DNA from: Paramecium pentaurelia
Lineage: Eukaryota; Ciliophora; Oligohymenophorea; Peniculida; Parameciidae
Assembly: GCA_905183005.1 (NCBI GenBank)
Contig: CAJJDO010000035.1
Location: 270,338-334,337 of the forward strand
DNA length: 64,000 nucleotides
Direction: 5' to 3'
Made by a program: the position numbers and the translations under genes. A model generated the notes under the pieces. That model was not told where the DNA came from. It saw only the letters and a program-made list of their open reading frames with translations, and searched no databases. The stretch's first letter is position 1; every line of letters begins with the position of its first letter. Below, in pieces: positions 25,463 to 36,362 of the stretch.

Positions 25463-26936
25463 ATGCATATTGATACTTTTTCAAATCTTCTGAATTATAA
25501 ATAATATGATTATCCTTATAATTTATTAGTTTGATTATAAAAATAAGTAAATTAGCAGATGTAATTTCAGATGAATTATAATAATTTTTTAGATGTATTT
25601 TAAGAGATCAACTAAAAAATTGTTGTAGGTAAAAAATAAATATAGAAGATTTTATATTCCATCTTAAACAATTTATATTAATTATTAAATAATTCTTATT
25701 AAAAAAATGAATTATTTATAATATATTTTTCTTTATGGTCCTAATAATAATGAAGCCTTTGAACGAATAAATTGAAATAGCTCTTGAAAATTTAGTTTTA
25801 TTATCAGATTTATATATTTCTATACAAAATCATTTTAAGTATATTATTAATATTTAAATAGATTGTAAAATAATATTGAAGAATGGATCTGCTTTTCATA
25901 AACAAGAAAAGAAAAATTAAATTATGATGATTATCTTGATGATCATATAGATCAATAATTGATAATTTTTACTTATTCATCAAAAAAGTTGATATAGAAT
26001 TAATCTAATTAAAATTAAGAAATCTCTTTATTTCTCAATATCGAATATAATTCTAGAGAAAGGAAAATATAACGGGTATTTTAAAATACTGTTACTTTTC
26101 AAGATATAAAAGAATTAATTTTAGCAGATTACTCTCTATTATTCTAGTAATAATTTATTTCCTATTTATATTTTAGAAATTGCTAAATAGATTTTAAATA
26201 TTTTGGTTAGGCATTATAATAACCATCTTTAGACACTAAGACTATAAAATAGATGATGCTTCGTGATAATGCAACTCTTGATCTTAAAATAACTAGGAAT
26301 TCTGAAGAAGAAAATAAAATGTTGGCTATTTTATAAAACATAAGTAAACAGTACAATTAGATATAATAAAATTTATAAAAATATTTTGAAAATATAATAT
26401 TCAAGGTTGATGCAATTATAAGAAATACATTTGATTATATAAGTTAATTATTATAATAAATAGAAGCAAATATAGGTTTAGCTCAAAATAATCTAAATTA
26501 ATTAAAAAATCCCAATTAAAGTAATAAAATATTCAATCATTAGTCTATAATATTGAAAATTAATTTAATAATATAAATATCTATGTGAAAAATATAGAAA
26601 TTTTGACTAATAAATACACTGAAAGAATTATTTTAGATTAACAATAAATATTATCTAGATATACTGATAAACAAATATTACTGTCCACTCCACTAAATAC
26701 TACAATTAGAGATGTTATAAATTACTTAAAAACGCTTAATATTGTAATTAATTTATATAATTATAAAGAATTATGATTTTAAATTATGCTTTTCTAACAG
26801 TTAAATAAATTAAATAGATTTAGATGAGTAAATACAAAACTTTATTAATCATACATTATATATAGGTTTCTTGAAAATGGAAATCAATGAATTAGATAAA
26901 AATTAATATATGACAAAAGTTCAGGTATTCTATTGA
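25463..26936 (+). CDS. Coiled-coil protein, function unknown
   Basis: ATG at 25463 (MHIDTFSNLLNYKQ) and TGA at 26934-26936, with several introns (27 nt near 25530, 23 nt near 25839, 23 nt near 26521, 25 nt near 26750). The last intron matters: without it the frame stops at 26776, with it the protein gains about 50 more coding-like residues. The N-terminal 200 residues are globular; residues about 300-420 form a long coiled coil (NISKQYNQIQQNLQKYFENI and QLLQQIEANIGLAQNNLNQL). The end is helical (LYIGFLKMEINELDKNQYM). I do not recognise a family. Confidence 0.6.
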
Positions 26937-27114
26937 ATGTAAAGTTAAATGTTTTTGATTTAAATTTTAATATTTTCAATTTTATAATTGATTTTCAATT
27001 ATTAGTCTATTTTATTTAATAATCAGATTAATCTGAAATAATAAAAATATAAACTTAAACATTTTATATAATAATTTATGTTTTTTCAAGATTTACTTAA
27101 ATAATGATATATTT

Positions 27115-28465
27115 TCATTTGATATGTTAATTATTCATCATTAATTTATAAATCTAATCTGCATCAACTAAGGAATAATGATAATCATCTTCATCAACTT
27201 CACTTTCACTAGGTTCTTTATCAAAAAATTTAGTGTATTAACAATGAAATAATTCTTTATCTAATTTGATTCTACCTCTTACTGTTTTAATCTTGTCCTT
27301 TTCTTTTTAATCTTAAGATAATATCATCTTTTTCTTCTTTTCAATAGCCTTCATTTATTTTTTGGCAACATATGGAGTTTTCTTTTTCAATTACCAACGA
27401 TTTTCTGGTTTTTATAGTTCTTATTATTTAGCTTTTTCTTTTGTATCATTAAATTCTTTAACATTTACAATTAGATCTTCTTAATCATCTTTAGCTTAAT
27501 TATACCAACTATAAAATTTATGATTTTAATCAGTGCTACATAATTTATAAATTTCACTATCTTTAATTTATGTGATATCATCCTTTGTAAATTAATTCTT
27601 TGGTAAGAATTTATTAACTTTTACTTCTACTTATAATACATCTTCATCTTCAGTGTGTTCATCACTTGAAGCTTCTACTAAAGCACTATTCCAAGTTTTA
27701 ATTTTAGTAGGTTTCTTATATTTTTATTTGATTTCTTCATTAATTTCAAATAGATCAGTAAAATCATCATTAGGTCTAATTTCATTAAGAGAAATAAGTA
27801 TCATTGTATCTATTGTAAATATATGAAATAATGCTTCTTAAAATCTTTCAACTGTTATAATTCTTAATACTTCTTGATTTAATAAATTTTAATCTAATTT
27901 GTAATTATCAACCATAAAAGACATAACCTTAATTAATGTTTTACATCCTTTAATTAAAGCTATAGCAGATTTATTTTTGACAAGTTTAACATCCTTACCA
28001 TTTAATTCCATGATTCTTTTTTTAGTTATATCTCTAATCTAATCAATTTTTGGTTAATTATAATCAGATAAATTGGCTATACCTCTATTTAGATCACTTA
28101 ATTTAAACCAAAATATTTAATAATATTTTGATGCCAAATATCCTTTGTCTCTTAATTATCCTTATTTTTCATAAGCTTTTCTTATCTCTTCCCAATTACA
28201 ACTATATTTAACACACATTCTCCAATGTTAAGCCATTTCTTCTTAATTAAAGGGATCTCTATTTATTTTAGGATCTATAGCTTTCCATCTTGCATATATC
28301 ATTGTTTATTAAGGTATATCAAAATCATATATTTATTTCATTTATCTAGCAATATCTGCCCAACGAGCTTCACCTACTGCTTCTACCATTTAAGCTAAAA
28401 TTTAATCAAACTAAATTTATCATAATAAATACTCTTTCTGTGAATAAAGGATTACATCTTGGCAT
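27115..28465 (-). CDS. Myb/SANT-like protein
   Basis: ATG at 28465 (MPRCNPLFTER), a 22-nt intron (GTATTTATTATGATAAATTTAG), then about 430 further codons to TGA 27117-27115. Two Myb-like helical repeats near the N-terminus: ILAQMVEAVGEARWADIARQ followed by a long linker, and QEEMAQHWRMCVKYSCNWEE with IRKAY; the spaced tryptophans and basic residues suggest DNA or histone-tail binding. The second half is charged and Lys-rich with an acidic end (EPSESEVDEDDYHYS), as in nuclear proteins. Exact subfamily unknown. Confidence 0.65.
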
Positions 28466-28652
28466 TTTAAAAAAATAAGAATTAATTCAATACCTAATAA
28501 TTTTAGAGTACTTTAAATATAAAATCATTTTAAAAATTAGTATCGAATCAAAATTAAAAGATTAAATATTAATTGATAATATATTTATATAATAAAAATA
28601 TTTAAAAATAGTTTAATAAAAAAATATAAAATCTTTAATAATATAATAATAT

Positions 28653-30718
28653 TCAACATAATAATTATTAAATCAATTTTCTTCCTTCATCACATAATAA
28701 TTCATTTTCAGGATTGTTACAATCTTATGTTTTAATTCTATTAAGAGTTTGAATTACTGAATCTTTAAATTACATCAAAGTTGGATTGTTATTTTAAACC
28801 TATTTATAATAATGTATAAAATTACTTCTTTAATAAACATTAAATGAGTTTCTTAATTATCTTAATATTCATGTGGAAGAGAATCTAAAAATTTAGTCAA
28901 AAGTTATTCTTTTTAAGCAATATTACAATACATGGCTACTTTACCTAAGGTTGTCAAAGCAGTTTCATATGATGCCACTTTATCAACATGTTTGCAATCA
29001 GGTTATTCAATTATTGTTTAAGCTAATTCTATAATTTGAGTTGTATCTAGATTTGGAAGTCTTTTTGCAATATTACCATAACCAAAGAGTAAATTTTATT
29101 TCATTTCTAGATCAGCTGTTTTAGAAAAAGTAGAATAACATTTTAATATTTCATTTTATGCTTATTAAAATACTGATTCATTACAAAGAGGTAAAACAAT
29201 ATTGAAAAATGCAATTGAATTAATAGTCTATGATTTAGTAGATTTTGTATTTAAAAATGAGTAATAAGTAGGCATCATAGTTTAAACAGATTCACATTTA
29301 TGATTAGAAATTAATTCAGTTGCAATATTGGTAATGTGATCAAGTAATAAATCAATTTCTTCACAATCAGCTTCAAATTATTCTTCATCTTCATAAGTAA
29401 TTGATTCTTTAGTTTTTACTATAGCAGCAAGAGCCTTATTGCAAGTCTAAAACATTGAATCAATTATAGTAGCATCTAAAATAGGTGCTTTAACTTAATT
29501 CAAACAATTAGCTAATACTTCTGCAATTTCAGCAACTCTATCATAAGATTTACTATTAAGGAACACAGTGAATTCAGTAATGAGCATAGGAGTAACTTAA
29601 ATAAGTACTTATGCCATATCTGTTTCAAGTGTACATGCAGCTATTAAATATTCTGAACACTTAGCCATAGATTTTTAGATTTATGAACTGTGTTTATAAT
29701 TAATGAATTCTTTCATTAAAACTATTGTTTTAGTTATATATGGATAAAATGATTTACCACATTACTCAGCTAAATTAACAAGAGTATGAGCTCCTTCTAC
29801 TTTTTATTCAAGAGCACTAGTATTGAGTGATAAGCTTTTCATTCCTAAGAATTTAAGATCTAACTTGACTTTAGTAATATTCTTTCCTTCAGCCTATGAA
29901 TTGATTGAGAAACCAACATCTAATCTCATAGCTCTTTCAACTAATGGGAATATAGCATCTAAGTATTAACCAAATTCACATCTTAAAGCTGTAGCTACTT
30001 AGGTATAGAAGAAGAATATAGATGTATGAGCAGGATCATCTGATTCCATTTTATTTTATTATTAGATAAAATGTGTGACTAATTAATTAGAATCAGTTTT
30101 GCATTATTCTTTTCTTGTTGTACTAATAGATACTAAGAAACAACCAATACATTCTAATAATAATGATTTTACTTCATTAACTGTAACTGTCTACATCATT
30201 TACATCATATATGGCATCATTTAATCATAATATTAAGTGAAATGTTCTTATAAACTTGTAGCTAAAGCACTGAATGCTGAAAGTGCTTATTCTAATATTT
30301 ATTATTATTATTAATCTATTGAACCTGTTAAATTTGTTTGAATGACTGAGTATAATTATTCAATCAAAAAGGTTGATACTGGAGTCAATACATTCTTTGC
30401 TGCCTCTTTGTCTTCTACTAATTCTCTAGTAAAATCAACTAAACATGCAATAGAAATATATTGAATTTTTTATGAAATCTTTTGTTACATACATGTAACT
30501 ATCAATTATAAAATCTATGATCCATAATTAATTTAAATCTTTGGTGTAAATTCTTAACAAAGTGATGCTAAACATGTTAATAAATCATAAATAATCAATT
30601 TATTTTATGATTAAGATAATGGTAATATTAATTCCATAATGCTAGGTAATTCATTCTAGAAATGTTCTGCTGCTTTATCTGATAATGTTGCCATAGCTAT
30701 CAAACCAGCATGTTATTC
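28653..30718 (-). CDS. IPO5: Importin-5/karyopherin beta-3, C-terminal piece
   Basis: Carries the stop (TGA 28655-28653, ending NPENELLCDEGRKLIQQLLC) and the C-terminal HEAT repeats. One 26-nt intron (GTAATTTTATACATTATTATAAATAG) near 28810. Joining this piece at 29697 to the 5-prime piece at 32158 gives an uninterrupted frame of about 1,033 aa, the size expected for importin-5/Kap121, a Ran-dependent nuclear import receptor for ribosomal proteins and histones. The right end stops at the N at 30719. Confidence 0.85.
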
Positions 30719-30719
30719 N
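30719..30719. other. Single N at unmerged contig junction
   Basis: Sequence to the right (30720 on) restarts at the equivalent of 29485 inside the same gene, so this is a redundant contig join. Confidence 0.9.
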
Positions 30720-32156
30720 GTGCTTTAACTTAATTCAAACAATTAGCTAATACTTCTGCAATTTCAGCAACTCTATCATAAGATTTACTATTAAGGAACA
30801 CAGTGAATTCAGTAATGAGCATAGGAGTAACTTAAATAAGTACTTATGCCATATCTGTTTCAAGTGTACATGCAGCTATTAAATATTCTGAACACTTAGC
30901 CATAGATTTTTAGATTTATGAACTGTGTTTATAATTAATGAATTCTTTCATTAAAACTATTGTTTTAGTTATATATGGATAAAATGATTTACCACATTAC
31001 TCAGCTAAATTAACAAGAGTATGAGCTCCTTCTACTTTTTATTCAAGAGCACTAGTATTGAGTGATAAGCTTTTCATTCCTAAGAATTTAAGATCTAACT
31101 TGACTTTAGTAATATTCTTTCCTTCAGCCTATGAATTGATTGAAAAACCAACATCTAATCTCATAGCTCTTTCAACTAATGGGAATATAGCATCTAAGTA
31201 TTAACCAAATTCACATCTTAAAGCTGTAGCTACTTAGGTATAGAAGAAGAATATAGATGTATGAGCAGGATCATCTGATTCCATTTTATTTTATTATTAG
31301 ATAAAATGTGTGACTAATTAATTAGAATCAGTTTTGCATTATTCTTTTCTTGTTGTACTAATAGATACTAAGAAACAACCAATACATTCTAATAATAATG
31401 ATTTTACTTCATTAACTGTAACTGTCTACATCATTTACATCATATATGGCATCATTTAATCATAATATTAAGTGAAATGTTCTTATAAACTTGTAGCTAA
31501 AGCACTGAATGCTGAAAGTGCTTATTCTAATATTTATTATTATTATTAATCTATTGAACCTGTTAAATTTGTTTGAATAACTGAGTATAATTATTCAATC
31601 AAAAAGGTTGATACTGGAGTCAATACATTCTTTGCTGCCTCTTTGTCTTCTACTAATTCTCTAGTAAAATCAACTAAACATGCAATAGAAATATATTGAA
31701 TTTTTTATGAAATCTTTTGTTACATACATGTAACTATCAATTATAAAATCTATGATCCATAATTAATTTAAATCTTTGGTGTAAATTCTTAACAAAGTGA
31801 TGCTAAACATGTTAATAAATCATAAATAATCAATTTATTTTATGATTAAGATAATGGTAATATTAATTCCATAATGCTAGGTAATTCATTCTAGAAATGT
31901 TCTGCTGCTTTATCTGATAATGTTGCCATAGCTATCAAACCAGCATGTTATTCATTAATTACAGGTGATCTTAATGCTTACATAATAAGTGGAACAAAAA
32001 TAGGTAACAAATATTTTACTCCCAAATCTCTAACCATTTTACCTAAACAATCTTCTGCAACACTTGATAAATCATTTAATTATAAACAATTATCATCAAA
32101 AGTATTTTCCCAATCTTTTCTATCTACTTCTGTTAACATCTTCATAATCATTAGAT
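30720..32156 (-). CDS. IPO5: Importin-5, redundant middle piece (alternative haplotype)
   Basis: Positions 30720-31953 repeat 29485-30718, and 30933-32156 correspond to 32158-33381. Contains HEAT repeats from the central receptor (DLGVKYLLPIFVPLIMQALR, TFLIEQLYSVIQTNL). It differs from its neighbours at several positions; each coding change I checked is silent (for example TTC/TTT Phe, GTC/GTT Val, CCA/CCT Pro, ATA/ATT Ile). Probably a different allele or a very recent duplicate placed between the two halves of one gene; not a separate gene. Confidence 0.8.
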
Positions 32157-32157
32157 N
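32157..32157. other. Single N at unmerged contig junction
   Basis: Sequence to the right (32158 on) restarts at the equivalent of 30933 (and 29698). Confidence 0.9.
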
Positions 32158-34240
32158 AATTAATGAATTCTTTCATTAAAACTATTGTTTTAGTTATATA
32201 TGGATAAAATGATTTACCACATTACTCAGCTAAATTAACAAGAGTATGAGCTCCTTCTACTTTTTATTCAAGAGCACTAGTATTGAGTGATAAGCTTTTC
32301 ATTCCTAAGAATTTAAGATCTAACTTGACTTTAGTAATATTCTTTCCTTCAGCCTATGAATTGATTGAGAAACCAACATCTAATCTCATAGCTCTTTCAA
32401 CTAATGGGAATATAGCATCTAAGTATTAACCAAATTCACATCTTAAAGCTGTAGCTACTTAGGTATAGAAGAAGAATATAGATGTATGAGCAGGATCATC
32501 TGATTCCATTTTATTTTATTATTAGATAAAATGTGTGACTAATTAATTAGAATCAGTTTTGCATTATTCTTTTCTTGTTGTACTAATAGATACTAAGAAA
32601 CAACCAATACATTCTAATAATAATGATTTTACTTCATTAACTGTAACTGTCTACATCATTTACATCATATATGGCATCATTTAATCATAATATTAAGTGA
32701 AATGTTCTTATAAACTTGTAGCTAAAGCACTGAATGCTGAAAGTGCTTATTCTAATATTTATTATTATTATTAATCTATTGAACCTGTTAAATTTGTTTG
32801 AATGACTGAGTATAATTATTCAATCAAAAAGGTTGATACTGGAGTCAATACATTCTTTGCTGCCTCCTTGTCTTCTACTAATTCTCTAGTAAAATCAACT
32901 AAACATGCAATAGAAATATATTGAATTTTTTATGAAATCTTTTGTTACATACATGTAACTATCAATTATAAAATCTATGATCCATAATTAATTTAAATCT
33001 TTGGTGTAAATTCTTAACAAAGTGATGCTAAACATGTTAATAAATCATAAATAATCAATTTATTTTATGATTAAGATAATGGTAATATTAATTCCATAAT
33101 GCTAGGTAATTCATTCTAGAAATGTTCTGCTGCTTTATCTGATAATGTTGCCATAGCTATCAAACCAGCATGTTATTCATTAATTACTGGTGATCTTAAT
33201 GCTTACATAATAAGTGGAACAAAAATAGGTAACAAATATTTCACTCCCAAATCTCTAACCATTTTACCTAAACAATCTTCTGCAACACTTGATAAATCAT
33301 TTAATTATAAACAATTATCATCAAAAGTATTTTCCCAATCTTTTCTATCTACTTCTGTTAACATCTTCATTATCATTAGAATAGAAGAGGTCTTGAATTG
33401 ATCACTCTTTCTAATAAAAGCTGGGGCAATTTAACATAAAGTTTATAGACCATGAAGTGCTGACTTTTTTAATGATATAGTAGTTTAAGATCCCATTAAT
33501 TATGTATAGATATTTAATAATTCTCCATATAGATTTTTCATAAACTTAGGATGATTTTCTAATAATTCATTAATTGATTATAAGGCTTGAACAGATGCTT
33601 CTTAATCAACTTACATTACTTATGCAAATTATTATAATAAAACTACTGCATTATTACTAAATCTATTCAATAATGATTCTTCTTCAATTGATACTAAGAA
33701 ACTACTGATTCCTTAACAAGTTGCTGCTCTTACTTAAGGTGATTAGTCATTCAAAAATGCTGAAAATATTTCATTCAATTATTAACTGTGTTTAATTAAT
33801 TATTCATCACATAATGCAAATTCACACATGATTTCTATGTAATACATTGTAGCTAACTTCTAATTTAAAGTTTAAGCACTTCTGCCTATCTCAAATAATA
33901 ACATAATCATTTCATCATATTTTGTGAACTTTAGTAATCCTTTTACCGCCAAATCACACATTCTCTTAAGATGAGACAACTTATTTTCTTATTTCAATTC
34001 ACTAACACAGAACTTTAATACAGCTTCAACATGACTCCATTCTAACTTACCAATATTCTCTTCATTCTCAAAGATTGTTTTAGATAATAATATGGATACA
34101 AATTCTGTGTCATCTTTGTTTTACATTGCTATCAAAAACTATTCAAGTATTGCTATTGGATTTGCTGCAACCTAAGTGTATAATTCTTATTCTGCTTATT
34201 ATCTAATTGTGTTGTCTGTAGATCTAAGATTTGTGAACAT
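32158..34240 (-). CDS. IPO5: Importin-5/karyopherin beta-3, N-terminal piece
   Basis: ATG at 34240 (MFTNLRSTDNTIRQQAEQEL), the typical importin-beta N-terminal helix with N-x-x-R-x-x-AE-x-x-L. The HEAT-repeat array follows with no intron: VRAATCQGISSFLVSIEEES, SLKKSALHGLQTLCQIAPAF and an acidic segment around residue 330. The left end is the N at 32157; the gene continues, after skipping the redundant middle contig, at 29697. Divergent from the gene pair to the right, with about 380 bp before the next coding-like frame. Confidence 0.88.
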
Positions 34241-34614
34241 GATTATTATTTTATCATTTCCCGCAAACTAATTCTCTATTTAAATACAAAAAAATGCGCC
34301 AATTCAATATTTTAAAAAATATCTATTAATAATTTTAAAGTAATAATTACTTTAAGATCATTAAAAAAAAATTTGTGAATTAGAATATGAAATTGTGTTA
34401 TTTAGTATTTAATTCTTCAACTATTTAAATATAAACAAAATTCTAGATCAAAATATAGTAATTCTCATACATTTATAAATTTATAATATTATCAAAATGA
34501 GATAAATTTCTATCAAATTATGTTCAGAGATTCATTTAAACAGAAATTTATATATTCAATTCATTCTTTAAATATAAAAAACATTCCAATTTAATTAAAC
34601 ATTAATAAATTTTA

Positions 34615-35046
34615 TCATCTATTAAGAAAATATATATATATATTTACATGCATATCTTAATTCAAATCCTTCTTAATAGCAATCCTATTAATTTTTAAAT
34701 TATAGGTAAATGTTGTACAATATTTAATTTAATAAAAATTCCTTCCAATAATCTATTAAAATATTAATTTCTTTACTTAGTTCATTATTACATATTCATA
34801 ATAAAATTATAATAAATTTATATCTAAATATATGCCTTATAAATTACTATTAATTATTTCTGAAAAGTTCTAAAAAAATAACAGCTTCTTCTAAATTTAC
34901 TCAAAATATTTTATTTCATTATTAATAGGGAATTATTGATATTCATATTTTATTGATTTTTTTAAATATAAATAAAAAGATGAATATTTATAAATTACTG
35001 CTTCAAAATTATTTAGTTTACATTATATATTTTTGAATGGATTGAT
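34615..35046 (-). pseudogene. Orphan minus-strand open frame, possible gene remnant
   Basis: 144 codons without TGA, with coding-like composition (INNEIKYFEQIQKKLLFFQN, NRIAIKKDLNQDMHV) but no in-frame ATG; an ATG just upstream (MNQSIQKYIM) is in another frame and no plausible intron joins them. May be a decayed gene or chance. The rest of 34241-35220 shows nothing recognisable. Confidence 0.28.
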
Positions 35047-35220
35047 TCATTTATTAAATTATACTTATATTAAGTATTTAAAATAAATAATTATTCTTAT
35101 TTCCTGTTTGAAAGTATTAAAAAATGAAAATAATAAATAATAGAGTATAACGAGAATACTAAGAAAAATAAATCATTTATTTATAATTATTTTATTTTAA
35201 TTATAATAAAATTATTTTTA

Positions 35221-36088
35221 TCATCCTCCAATCCATCTAATTCTTGCTTCTATTGTTGTGTTATTCTTAATTTATAAGTCTGAAAATGATTTAAATCTTT
35301 TAATTTTATCATTATAAGGTTAACCAAATATAAATAAATCAACTGCTGCTACTTCCCTATATAAATTATATATTTATTTACTATTAATCTGATAATTAAC
35401 AATAAGATAAAGTTGCTTAAGCTACTGATTAAATAATATCGCTTGATTTAAAAATTGTCGAAAATTTCCTATTAATGCCGCTGTCTTTTATATCAATTTA
35501 TATATTAATGTCCTCTACTTTTTCATTTTAAGATTCTAAATCAGATTTTATGTGAACATTAAAAATCTCATCCTAATAATTCCCAATTTCCTCTGAAATA
35601 TTCAACTATTTTTGCCTTGAAACAGAATAGCAAATCCATTGTTTAAAACTTCCTTCAAATCTATCTTTTTTATTTTATAATTACTTAAAGTGAAGTTTTA
35701 TGGCTTCAAAAAGTTCAAACACAGTAGTAGTTGATTAAAGCTCTACCATCATATTGTGATTTGAAGGTTGAATAATTATTGTTTTTAGATTCCATGTCTC
35801 TACTTTTTCAAATTTAGATACTAAATCAGGTTTCATGTGAACATTAAAAATCTCATCCTAATAATTCCCAATTTCCTCTGAAATATTCAACCATTTTTGC
35901 CTTGAAACAGAATAGCAAGTCCATCGTTTAAAACTTCCTTCAAATCTATCTTTTTTAGTTTAGAATTACTTTAAGTGAAATTTTATGGCTTCAAAAAGTT
36001 CAAACACAGTAGTAGTTGATTAAAGCTCCACAGTCATTTTGCAATTTGAAAGTAGAATAATTATTGTTTTTTAATTCGATTAAAGCAT
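35221..36088 (-). CDS. Three tandem ubiquitin-like domains ending in Gly-Gly
   Basis: 280 aa, ATG at 36088 (MLQSNQKTIIILLSNCKM), one 25-nt intron (GTAAATAAATATATAATTTATATAG, about 35360-35384), TGA 35223-35221. Domains 1 and 2 are near-identical copies of about 95 residues, each with KTIII strand, VELQSTTTVFELFEAIK strand-helix, W-x-C-Y-S-V-S-R-Q-K and a closing strand FNVH(M/I)K. Domain 3 is more ubiquitin-like: INIQIDIKDS, SDIIQSVAQATLSY helix, AVDLFIFGQPYND, then IKNNTTIEARIRWIGG and stop. The end aligns with ubiquitin's last two strands and Gly-Gly, so the mature C-terminus would need no processing. Possible conjugatable modifier or Ubl scaffold; no conjugation enzyme gene lies nearby. 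Related to the gene at 16416-17575. Confidence 0.72.
35514..36083 (-). repeat. 285-bp tandem in-frame duplication
   Basis: Copies 35514-35798 and 35799-36083, roughly 90% identical, period 285 bp (95 codons). Corresponds exactly to ubiquitin-like domains 2 and 1 of the surrounding gene. High nucleotide identity indicates recent duplication or gene conversion. Confidence 0.88.
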
Positions 36089-36362
36089 AATAATTATTTA
36101 AATATTCTCGAAAATAAATATTTTTAATGATTTGAGATATATTTTGTTTGATGATATAATAAATCTTAAGAAGTTTTGGAAACGATCAAATGAAAATATA
36201 AATAAAAATGAATTTAATTTATTTAATTTAAATTAAATTTAAAAAAGTTGAACAATATATTAAATAATTCTATTCACATAAAATATATTTGATCTAGTCA
36301 ATACTATATATTTTAATTTATTATATAAATGCTTATACAATTATATTTGAGTATTATAAATC

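Noticed and set aside
28653..34240. Tandem array of three importin genes
   Set aside because: The copies are truncated exactly at single N bases and merge into one complete gene, which points to unmerged contigs.
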